Shown here one piece after another: positions 8,621-16,422 of a DNA stretch of 16,422 bases. The notes under the pieces are model-generated. The model saw only the letters and a program-made list of their open reading frames with translations, did no database searches and had not been told where the DNA came from. This DNA is from Phoronis ovalis. Its lineage: Eukaryota > Phoronida > Phoronidae. A program made the translations under genes and the position numbers. Position 1 is the first letter of the stretch, and the number at the start of each line of letters is the position of its first letter. The stretch lies in the NCBI GenBank assembly GCA_028565635.1, contig JAOXYB010023814.1, forward strand, positions 1 through 16,422. The letters run 5' to 3'.

Positions 8621-9014
8621 ATGACATCCCGGGGGGGTGTACTCAAGGTTTTTTGAATACGGGGATGTCCCGCGGAACCCAATCCAAAATTTTAGCTTGC
8701 AGTAGTAAACCCAATCCAAATATTTTGAAATATAAGGATAGCAAACCAAAATTTTAAAATATTTGAGTAGCAATCTATTTTTACGCAAACTGACTGATAC
8801 AAACCAAATTCCAAAAATCGTTTTATGGATACAAACCTAAAATTAATCCAAATTATTTGCTGTAAGCAGCAGATAGCAATCCAAATTTTTGAATTTCTTT
8901 ACGGTAGCAATCCAAAATACAGTGAAAAGTATACAATCCAAATCCAAAATTTTCAACTGGGTTGCACGCCCCCACCAAAAAATACCATGAGTACCCCCCC
9001 CCCCGGGAATGGCA
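8621..9014. mobile_element. Non-autonomous fold-back (MITE-like) element with poly-G terminal inverted repeats
   Basis: The left end ATGACATCCCGGGGGGG then TGTACTCAAGGT mirrors the right end ACCATGAGTAC, a poly-C run, then GGGAATGGCAT. The terminal inverted repeat is about 25-30 bp with small indels in the G run. Outside the CCCGGG on both sides sits AATGACAT / AATGGCAT, which reads equally as an 8-bp near-direct repeat (possible target-site duplication) or as part of the inverted repeat. The left arm also carries its own hairpin (GACATCCC 8623-8630 with GGGATGTC 8662-8669). Open frames on both strands inside it follow the internal repeats and are not genes. The family is not named here; no transposase is present. 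Confidence 0.75.
8676..8955. repeat. Degenerate ~30-base tandem array inside the fold-back element
   Basis: The core CAATCC / CAAACC followed by AAAATTTT-like sequence recurs at 8680, 8712, 8742, 8771, 8800, 8832, 8877, 8908 and 8934, mostly 29-32 bases apart (one step of 45, one of 26). Several copies are preceded by GATAG, GGTAG or GATAC, so the rough consensus is GRTASCAATCCAAAATTTT. Confidence 0.75.
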
Positions 9015-12000
9015 TCAACAGTTAGACAGTAAGCTCTTTTTTATTATATTATCAAGATGATTAAAATGTACATTAATCTTGCTTATTTACCTGTATTTTT
9101 TATATGGCCCAACACATGTTTGTTTCGTGCATTCTTTAATTTGGTGTAAATTAAAAACGAAAAAATATATTTTCACACCCACTTCATGTTTTTTTCAATA
9201 TTAAGCCTGACAGTGGAATGAAAATGTTGTGCTGTCCAGCAGATTGTTTGGATATGGCTATCTAGAGACGACCTGGTGGGAATTCTAAAATTGTTAACAA
9301 CCTTCACCATGCATGAAAGAATCCTTCGATTTCGGTAATAAATATAAACATAGGTTTATCACCTTTGTTATTGTGTAGTGTAACTAAGCAGTGTGACAAA
9401 AACAATCTATTGTATGTTTACAATAAGAAGTTTATTAACCAACACCAATATGTTAGTTATGGTGAAAATAATTAGATGCACTATTGAATTGTATATAAAA
9501 CAAGAGTCGCTACTTTATGGCAGAAGAGAAATTGTAGTTGTTTTTTAAAAAACCCAAAAAGTTTAATCAATCAATTTTGAATATTTTAAGACAACGATTA
9601 TGAGCTTTGTAGTATGCTTTTTATTGCTGCCATATAATGAGATGTATATTTAATGCTTTCTTAATGGTTGCCAAATAAAGTGCTATCTGATTTTTCTAAA
9701 CTTGTTAATTTTTAGTATGACATACACGATATACTAGCACTGTTTTGTTTATGATTTATCCAAACAAACAGATGATGTAGATCCTAGTGAATATTACTTT
9801 TTTGTATTGTTTGATAAAGGTTTACTCTAAGTTTACTACTTTTAAAGTCATATACTACTTTCTTCTAAAACTTTGGTAATTTAAGAGAAAGCAAAATATT
9901 CTCAAAATGCGTGTGTCAAAGTGAAAGCAAGATCAAGACCCAACATGAATAAGTCTATTTAATTTTTTTCCGCATAGTTCATAGGCAAATTAACTGGTGA
10001 GAAAGCTTGAAAGAGTACTTGTAGCAGAAATTCGTTTTTGTATCCGTCACAGGATTTTAATTTATTAAAATAAAGCGATATATTACAGTAGTAGTTGAGG
10101 GAATATTTTGATGGGTAACCGGGGAGATGACAGCCAGGCTTTTGACATTCCTGCTTGACATACGTGTGAGCTAGCACCTTGTACAAAGTCAAAAAATAAT
10201 TTCTTCATCTCAGGTTTTATAGTATTTTGTACAATTTCACCAGTTTACAAATTCTTGTTGTGTTTTCATTTACGCCATAGTTAGATGAGCCACAAAAAGG
10301 TTCCTGGCAATTAATTAATTGTTCTTTTTGCGAGTCGTACATCTGGCACATGATAAGGATACAATTGATTTTCTCATCCACCACAATAGTAGTAAATAGA
10401 TTAACTCTTCGTACTATTTAGTTTCATGCCTACTCTCGATTTTTCGTGCAGTCTTAACCAACTAACTTTTGCGTGACTAGGTAGAATTAGTGAAAAATAC
10501 ACAGGAAACTGTTCGACTTGACATGCTTGGATATAATACCCTCAATTTTTGATAAAAAATGACATTTCAAATTGTGATTTCTCTCACTTTGTGCGAAATT
10601 ATATCCACTTCCAAATAGAGATGTCCCCATGGCTGCCCAGGGACCAAAAGAAAAGGAAAAGACAAAAAGTGCTAATTAATACGCTCGCCTGACTATATTG
10701 GGCATATGCAGTTGTAACCATGGCTGCAATTGGCTATTCAAAACCATTTCTCCATGATTTAGCGTTAATTTATAATCTACAAAATTAAATATAAATGAAG
10801 TGAAAAAGGTTAAGTGAAATGTGGGAGTCAAGTTTTTATTAGATTGGTAACTTAAAAAGTCAAGTAGATAGATAGTACAACGATGTTATTTTTATTATTT
10901 TAATGATAAACTTTTATAGATAATTAACCACAATGGTTTATAGAATGGTGGTCAAAAGTAGGTCAATGCTTACATTAATTTCTCAAAATCGAAATTAAAA
11001 GAGAATTTAATTTAAGTAAACTGAAATATCTAAGCGATTGTTAATAGGGAAATACTATTCACAAGATGAACCCGGTACTAGAGAAACTACAATATTAATT
11101 CTATTTATAATTTTAATCGTATTTATTATGTTCCGGGGTATGTTCTGGAGTTGACTTTTTCGTTCTAAAAATATAACGATTCTCTGCGTGCTCCGTCCTG
11201 TCATGGTAAAGCTTTACGCAATTTTTATTTTATTTTTGGACATCTGTAGCAATTTATGGAAAATAATGTTCATATTTAGTTAAGTCGCAAATAAAATTTG
11301 CATCGATCGAGCAAAACTGGGTTTAAAAAACAGCAATTAAACTTTTATCCCAGTTTCTTCGAAAAAAGCAGTCTTTTATAATAATAAGCGTGAATTTATT
11401 TTTTCATAAATTTATTTTAAACAATGTAACGAAAACAAAATTCAATAAAAAAAGTATCCATAAATATTAACGAGTCTCGCAGATTATTCATACTTACAGC
11501 AAAACATAATTGCATACAGTAATGAAGATAAAGTATTTACTGTACAACCTGGGAAGAAATTTTGATAAGTATATGCTTTATTCCCATGACACATACCATG
11601 CACGATAAGCATAATGGCCACATACCGTACGGCGGCCAATAACTATTTTAACCTACAATTAAATATTGTGATCTATTTAAATCGTGAAACTCACTATATT
11701 ATTGTTCTTCTTGCACTATGTGTTCATTTCTTCATAACTGACCTCGTTCTAACTTCAGTTCAAACTACATGTACGCCTTGTTAAACGTGCATTGTTCGTA
11801 TGTGTATTTGACCGCGGATATTTTATTTTCAGGTTAAATATTCATTTAAAAAATTGCATATTTTAGCTAGATCGTACCTTTTGATGCATGATTGTTTTTA
11901 AAATATAATTGGAAACACCAAATAGCTTTGTCTTAGAGTTAGGCCGGACACTATAAATATGACGATAGTGTGTATCTCGTTGTTGTACACTCAAATAAAA

Positions 12001-12362
12001 AGTACATTAGTTACATATTTTTATTAAATTTTAGTAACATGACAAAATTATTTCCAACACTTAGTCATCGTGTGTTTTTTCTAAATTAATCAAAATGCAG
12101 ACATTTTTTCCTGTTGTACTCTTACATTTATTACTACCCACAATGTTTACGAGCAGTTTAAAAAAAAATTTTTTTTATTAAATTAGACCACTAGGCTTAA
12201 CATTTCGTCTGTGCAGAGCCCACAGATTTTTTCTAACTCTACATCGGTATCCCTTGGTAACAACTAAAAATAACTTCGTTTGTTTTCTAGTACGTCAATA
12301 AAAAAAGTGAAAAATATGAATTTGATCTCTGTTGCGTATCCCAAATTCATGGATGTGGTATT
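9015..12362. other. Gene-free AT-rich intergenic stretch
   Basis: No exon with coherent coding pattern and splice sites was found on either strand. Minor items: a 14-bp palindrome CAATTAATTAATTG at 10308-10321 containing homeodomain-type TAATTA cores, and a small GC-richer patch with CCGTACGG near 11626-11633. A minus-strand frame at 9959-10192 has no recognisable features. Distal exons of the 15329 gene could hide here unseen. Confidence 0.6.
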
Positions 12363-12363
12363 T

Positions 12364-12546
12364 CGTGACAAAATATTTGTCATCGATTGAGGAATTATGC
12401 ATGCTCTGTCGAGGATTTTATGGACTGTAAAGCATCTTATTGTTAACCGCAGGGATCGGACCTATGACCAATGTTAAGAAAAAACATTGAAAAACACATT
12501 TATTACAGTTTTGTATAGATAATGTTTTGTAAGGTATTTTGTCACG
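12364..12546. repeat. 12-bp inverted repeat pair, 183 b apart end to end
   Basis: CGTGACAAAATA at 12364-12375 is the exact reverse complement of TATTTTGTCACG at 12535-12546. The first copy also sits inside a small palindrome TGACAAA-ATA-TTTGTCA. It may be the remnant ends of a short transposable element, or chance. Confidence 0.4.
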
Positions 12547-12578
12547 GTAACCAAAAGTTTGATAACAGATGAGAGAAT

Positions 12579-12650
12579 AATTAGTTGTTAGCCTATAGAA
12601 TGTACTTTTTGAACAATTAGTTGTTATCCTATAGAATGTACTTTTTGAAC
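12579..12650. repeat. 36-bp tandem duplication (two copies, one mismatch)
   Basis: Copies at 12579-12614 and 12615-12650 both start AATTAGTTGTTA and end CTTTTTGAAC. They differ only at 12591 (G) versus 12627 (T), so the duplication is recent. Confidence 0.9.
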
Positions 12651-13291
12651 TTAAATGTTGTGATTATGACAAATAAATTATTATAATCCGCGTGGTCATA
12701 ATCTTTATTAGGAAAAAACTGCTGGGGAGTTTTATTCATTTTGGGACGGGTTTTTTTTGGTTAAAACGTAGTTCCTATGAAAAATAAATTATTTTAATCC
12801 ATAATTAAGTACTTGATTACGAAGATCGTTGGTTTGATTACTTATTTATAAGTTGTACATTTTAATACAGTATGACTATGAAAAGAATACCGCGGAGTTC
12901 CATTTTTTTATTATTATTATAACTCTTGGTGAACTATTTTTTGCCCCCTCCGTTCATAAATCCCCCCTGTCATCACGTGTTATTTTCAGACTTTGATGAT
13001 AACAGCCTGCTATATTTATGATCTAGTAAATCCTAGTGGACATGATGTGGAATTTAACTCTTAATAATATCTAAAATTAGAATTTTGCTTTTAGTTGCTG
13101 GTTAATAAAAATAATTCATAAATAGTTCATAGTCTATTTTAACAGATTACAAAAATATTCTGATTCACACCTTGAATTGCGTTTCTTTATTACCTGAAGT
13201 AAGTTAGATGTGTATGTTTAGACCCCGGTCAAGTTAATATACACGCCGCTTTGTTATTTATTTTATAATGCCATACCATTTGCCGGTATGT
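12651..13291. other. Gene-free intergenic stretch
   Basis: AT-rich; no coding exon, RNA gene or repeat could be supported. A small inverted repeat CATACC/GGTATG lies at 13272-13290, next to the palindrome that follows. Confidence 0.65.
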
Positions 13292-13344
13292 ATTGATCCT
13301 AGGATGTATAAAACTCTAAGAGTTTTATATATCCTAGATTGATC
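13292..13344. repeat. 39-bp palindrome flanked by 7-bp direct repeats
   Basis: ATTGATC occurs at 13292-13298 and again at 13338-13344. Exactly between them are 19-bp arms (13299-13317, starting CTAGGAT and ending AAAACTCT; 13319-13337) around a single central A. The arms match at 18 of 19 positions, and the mismatch is a G-T wobble. It has the form of a minimal inverted-repeat insertion with target-site duplication. Confidence 0.8.
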
Positions 13345-14398
13345 AGAATAATAATAAGACCAATGATTCAAAATAGTGCACATATTCAAAGCGACGCACT
13401 TTAACCTCTGAAGTTACCTCTTACATAAGTTAACAGTCATGTTAAGCGAGTTAATAATGTAAATGTGCATGACTTTGAGATGATAATGAATATAAGCTAT
13501 TTTCATTAAAGAAATATAATTTCTTGAAAAAATCAAAAATAATTGTATAGATGTAACTGAATGCGGCAAATTCATCAGATAAACCTAAGGAATACAAGCA
13601 GAGGCGCCATGAGAGCTACGCGATAAATGGGTAACAAGCAAAATTAATTAAAAGCGATTGTGCTTTATGCCGAATGCCCAACCAACCAAAAGTATTTTTT
13701 AATGCCTGCTTTACTTGACATTATAACTGGGAAATAACAAATTTAGCATAACAAACAAATACCAATCTTTGTTTTTGGATACCAAAATATAAAGTCCGCG
13801 TTGTAAAATTGTTTTGAACTTTTCTCCTCATTGATTTTGCCATGTAATCATCAAAATTAAAAGTAAAGTCATGCATTAATTATTATTTTAATACAATTTG
13901 TATGCTCAAGATTAGCTTTCCTTTGTTGAAAAGGCTAAAATACATTTAAAACTGCAACATCATTCGATGTTTTGTTGTTACTTTTAATCTAGTAATGCAA
14001 GCTTTTATTTTGAAATTCAGTGGCTTGAAATCAAAAGTCGGTACTGCTGAACAATAATGTGACCATATTAAAAACAAATGTTATGATCTCTGCATAAAAT
14101 ATAACCTGGGGGACTATATTAGTGAAAATGCGCGAAGATATACAATATGTATAAAAGTCTAAAGCTGTCTGGTTTACAGTTTTGCATTGCCGTACAAATT
14201 GCTATATTTTGTACTTTAATTATTCCTCAGTCAGTTGGAAACCTTGTGTAGATGAAAAGTCGAAAATTAAATTTGAATGTGTTACTGTTCGTAAGTTTAA
14301 GAAAATGTCTCTAAGACATTTCTAACTTGAATATAAAAATGCGACAAAACGAATGAGAAATTAGAAAATTATACTTCTTTATTTAAACCTGTCGGAAA
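13345..14398. other. Gene-free intergenic stretch with one short hairpin
   Basis: Only AAATGTCT (14303-14310) / AGACATTT (14314-14321), with a 3-base loop and imperfectly paired flanks, stands out. No coding pattern was seen. Confidence 0.6.
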
Positions 14399-14486
14399 AG
14401 GCACGAGGCATCAGCAAATCAGGCGCCTTCCTGCCTTCTTCCAGGCACGAGGCATCAGCAAATCAGGCGCCTTCCTGCCTTCTTCC
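14399..14486. repeat. Perfect 44-bp GC-rich tandem duplication
   Basis: Copies at 14399-14442 and 14443-14486 are identical. Each begins AGGCACGAGGCATCAGC, contains the palindrome AGGCGCCT and ends CTGCCTTCTTCC. It is far richer in G+C than the DNA on either side. Confidence 0.95.
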
Positions 14487-15328
14487 ATCACGTAGAGAAG
14501 TGATCTCAAGGGCGGTGTCGAACATCTAATTTATTGTTTCTTCAAAATTCAGGTACAACTAAATTATTTATTCTATAATTAAGACAGTTTCACTGCCAGT
14601 TGTTTAAACAGTATTTATTAAATGCCTGTCCAAGCGTTAGGTATGGTTGGTAATGTCTACTGCAACAGACGAAGATTATAATGGATAATGATATTGACAG
14701 TAACACAATCTGTGCGTACCTAGATCCTATTTAACGGACTTCTCGAAAACAAAATTAAAATAAAATTAACAATAAAATAAATTACACTCAAAGTTCATAA
14801 ACACTCAGTTGAATTGTTCATTGAAAATAAGTTAATAGTTAGTAGTGTTAATAAAAAGTAATGATATATATCTAAACGACTTTTAAACTTTTAATCACCT
14901 AAACTACGTTAAAATTAACATGCATAAATCTTTTTATTCAAAGTTCTATGATTTTATTTGGAATTCATCTCGCGCCCCCAAATATGATTATAGGTAGTCA
15001 ATCAAAAACAAAATAAATGTCTTATTATTAAATTCTTGTCTCCGATTGTCCACAGTTTTACTAATTTAACATCAAAAAATAAAATTTTATTACAAACTCA
15101 CTAACTAGATAAATAAGTATACTATAAAGTTATTACGAGAGAATCCGTTATATCCATCTTACTTCTATTGATGATGTCACAGAAACACTAAATTTGTATC
15201 CATTTAATGGTTACATACACGAATTCTTGCTTGATTTTTTTCATTGATACACACTTATTAGCAGTTAGCTACTTGTTTGCCTGTTATCCCATGTGCGTTA
15301 TGTCATTATTAATATATTACATTTATAG
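14487..15328. other. Gene-free stretch, probable intron of the 15329 gene near its 3' end
   Basis: AT-rich with no coding pattern. It ends in the acceptor ATTTATAG at 15321-15328, so at least its right part is likely intron. Confidence 0.5.
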
Positions 15329-15553
15329 ATCTCCCCGTTGGTTACCTACAAGAATAAAATTTCTTTTGCGAGTGCATACAATGTAAAAGAAATACTACCA
15401 TGGAAACTTACAAACGGGTTACAAAACTTTCTACAAGGTAAAACAGAAGATTCCGGTCAGTATGATTACTATTTTGGGAGAGCTTATGTACTTAAAACAA
15501 CTGTTAATTCACCAAGGAGAACAGGATTACCTGCTAAGGAATTTGTCGTGTAA
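15329..15553 (+). CDS. Orphan terminal exon of an unidentified gene
   Basis: A frame of 74 codons plus stop opens exactly after the splice acceptor; the TAG that closes the frame upstream is the acceptor's own AG. It reads ISPLVTYKNKISFASAYNVK, then residues including PWKLTNGLQNFLQGK, GQYDYYFGRAYVLKTTV and PRRTGLPAKEFVV, and ends in TAA at 15551-15553. There is no in-frame methionine, so it should be a last coding exon with earlier exons upstream. Composition looks globular: mixed polar and aromatic, no signal peptide or membrane segment. The other two frames of the exon hit stops early. A strong donor (ATG|GTAAGT, 15583) follows the stop and no AATAAA is seen before the next promoter, so the exon may end there. 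The family is not recognised. It may also be a relic. Confidence 0.5.
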   Translation: MSPLVTYKNKISFASAYNVKEILPWKLTNGLQNFLQGKTEDSGQYDYYFGRAYVLKTTVNSPRRTGLPAKEFVV

Positions 15554-15848
15554 CGATGGCTATTTAGGACGGACATAAAATGGTAAGTAATTACATTTAG
15601 TAATGTCTAAAATTAATAGTATGAATTTGTGAGTCAAAACAGGATTAATTAACATTTTAAATAGGTGGTTTAGTTAAAGTCCAAAAAAAATTGTTTTAAA
15701 AATAGTTTGTGGTTTAGTGGGGGTATTGAATAATTAACTTCTTTTTATTGATATGTTTTTAATATGTCTGTGCTTGAAAACGTGACGAGGAGATAGATTG
15801 TGTTTTAGATATTACAAATTGTCCTTGGTTACGCTACGGATGCTAAAG
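15554..15848. other. Spacer between orphan exon and secreted-protein gene
   Basis: It holds the probable 3' UTR of the orphan exon and the upstream region of the next gene. A donor-like GTAAGT at 15583-15588 is the only clear signal. Confidence 0.6.
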
Positions 15849-15884
15849 TATATAAGTGTGTGTGTTCTGACTGCAAATCATTTT
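15849..15884 (+). promoter_or_regulatory. TATA box and initiator of the secreted-protein gene
   Basis: TATATAAG at 15849-15856 is followed by TCATTTT at 15878-15884, a full match to the initiator YYANWYY. The predicted +1 A is at 15880, 31 bases from the first T of the TATA box, the standard spacing. This gives a 39-base 5' UTR before the ATG at 15919. The strong core promoter suits a highly expressed, tissue-specific gene (inference). Confidence 0.7.
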
Positions 15885-15918
15885 CACATTGGAAAGAGAA
15901 CTCATACAACAACACAGA

Positions 15919-16422
15919 ATGTTGGCTTTAATCGTGATCGCCGGTTTTCTCGCTGGCGCACAGGCTTATGGAGGACCAGTGGCATGTAAGTATATTACAT
16001 CTTTTTGCATCAATTCTATTTTTTGATTACATATAAATAAAACATATTTTTTCAAAAAAAGTGAATTCTTTTGGGTAAAACGTTTGAAACAAATAACATC
16101 TAGATACTTCAACAAATTTCTTATTTTCGAAAATTTTTTGTTTTATCTAAATCTTTATTAAATACATAAATAATATGTGATATTTTAAAATTTTAATAAT
16201 CTAATTTTCTTCTCTCTGATGAATAAGTTTTGATAATATATATCTTTGACAAAAAACTTTTGAGTCAGCATCTTGAAGCAGTAAAATGCTAAAAAAATGG
16301 AAAATTTGTTGAGATTATAACAATTACGCATAATCTTACACATAACACCATTCTTATGTTCTGCTATGTCTTTCTGCAGGTTGTGAGCATGCTGGACAGT
16401 TTATTGCAGATAGCAATAGCCG
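15919..16422 (+). CDS. Secreted protein, probable chitin-binding type-2 (CBM14/peritrophin-A) domain; 5' end only
   Basis: Exon 1 CDS is 15919-15985, the intron runs 15986-16379 (GTAAGT...CTGCAG), and exon 2 runs from 16380 past the window end. The protein starts MLALIVIAGFLAGAQA, a typical signal peptide (hydrophobic core, small residues, cleavage expected after AQA), then YGGPVA and, across the phase 1 junction, CCEHAGQFIADSNS. A cysteine followed by GxF, AD and N is how CBM14 domains begin. Such proteins bind chitin in cuticle, gut lining or mollusc shell matrix. With only about 15 residues visible, the domain call rests on that start alone; another small Cys-rich secreted family is possible. 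The start is set by the promoter spacing and the signal peptide. An overlapping frame from 15798 is a shadow. Confidence 0.6.
15986..16379 (+). other. Intron 1 (394 b) of the secreted-protein gene
   Basis: Very AT-rich, with consensus donor GTAAGT and acceptor TTTCTGCAG. Nothing else was seen. Confidence 0.75.

Noticed and set aside
8597-9025. Open frames on both strands (8597-8788 minus, 8825-9025 plus)
   Set aside because: Both are contained in or overlap the fold-back element, and their translations simply follow its ~30-base repeat and poly-C ends; no protein family features.
9959-10192. 77-codon minus-strand frame
   Set aside because: Low-complexity-free but without recognisable motif, splice signals or neighbours; length is within chance expectation for 6 kb of open AT-rich DNA.
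10629-10679. 16-codon ORF MAAQGPKEKEKTKSAN with a good ATG context (CCCCATGG)
   Set aside because: Very short, no promoter, donor site or partner exon; could be chance. Kept only as a note.
14399-14411. GGCACGAGG resembling a cDNA-library linker
   Set aside because: The rest of the linker is absent and the string sits inside a 44-base genomic unit; considered coincidence, though noted as an artefact check.
14487-14530. Possible tRNA-like T-arm (GTTCGACACC on the minus strand)
   Set aside because: No A-box or acceptor stem at the right distance; no cloverleaf can be formed.
15798-15989. 63-codon frame overlapping the secreted-protein exon
   Set aside because: It starts upstream of the TATA box and reads a different frame from the signal-peptide ORF; a shadow.

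Overview
This is a strongly AT-rich piece of animal nuclear DNA. Genes are broken into short exons by GT-AG introns, there are no bacterial-type operons or ribosome binding sites, and spacers are long. The best fit is a lophotrochozoan, most likely a mollusc. This rests on a LRRK1-type kinase, a secreted protein that looks chitin-binding, and a fold-back element with poly-G ends of a kind I associate with marine invertebrate genomes. The species cannot be fixed from the sequence.

Positions 225-8321 (+) hold the last 13 coding exons of a leucine-rich repeat kinase of the LRRK1/LRRK2 (ROCO) family, closest to LRRK1. They encode 703 residues: most of the kinase domain (beta-3 lysine, alpha-C glutamate, YRDLK catalytic loop, DYG, GTPGF...APE activation segment) followed by a WD40-type C-terminal domain and a TAA stop. 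All 12 splice junctions keep the frame. The glycine-rich loop and the ankyrin/LRR/ROC/COR parts lie upstream of the window. A polyadenylation signal follows the stop by about 70 bases. One intron holds a diverged repeat family. Another holds a CTCF-like motif next to a perfect 16-bp palindrome. The 81-base intron between exons 10 and 11 is open in frame.

Positions 8621-9014 are a non-autonomous fold-back (MITE-like) element. It has poly-G/poly-C terminal inverted repeats and a degenerate array of about 30-base units inside. From there to 15328 lies about 6.3 kb without a recognisable gene. This stretch contains a near-perfect 39-bp palindrome flanked by 7-bp direct repeats, a 36-bp tandem duplication, a perfect 44-bp GC-rich tandem duplication and some smaller inverted repeats.

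Positions 15329-15553 (+) look like an orphan exon. It is an open frame that begins exactly at a splice acceptor, has no internal methionine and ends in TAA. Its family is not recognised. About 300 bases further on, a well-formed TATA box and initiator (15849-15884) precede the start of a small secreted-protein gene (ATG at 15919). That gene has a signal peptide in exon 1 and the start of a probable chitin-binding type-2 (CBM14/peritrophin-A) domain in exon 2, which is cut by the window end.

The three gene pieces share a strand, but nothing in the sequence ties their functions together. I found no clear novel multi-gene system. The most unusual items are the fold-back element, the 39-bp palindrome with target-site-like repeats, the orphan exon and the frame-preserving small intron.
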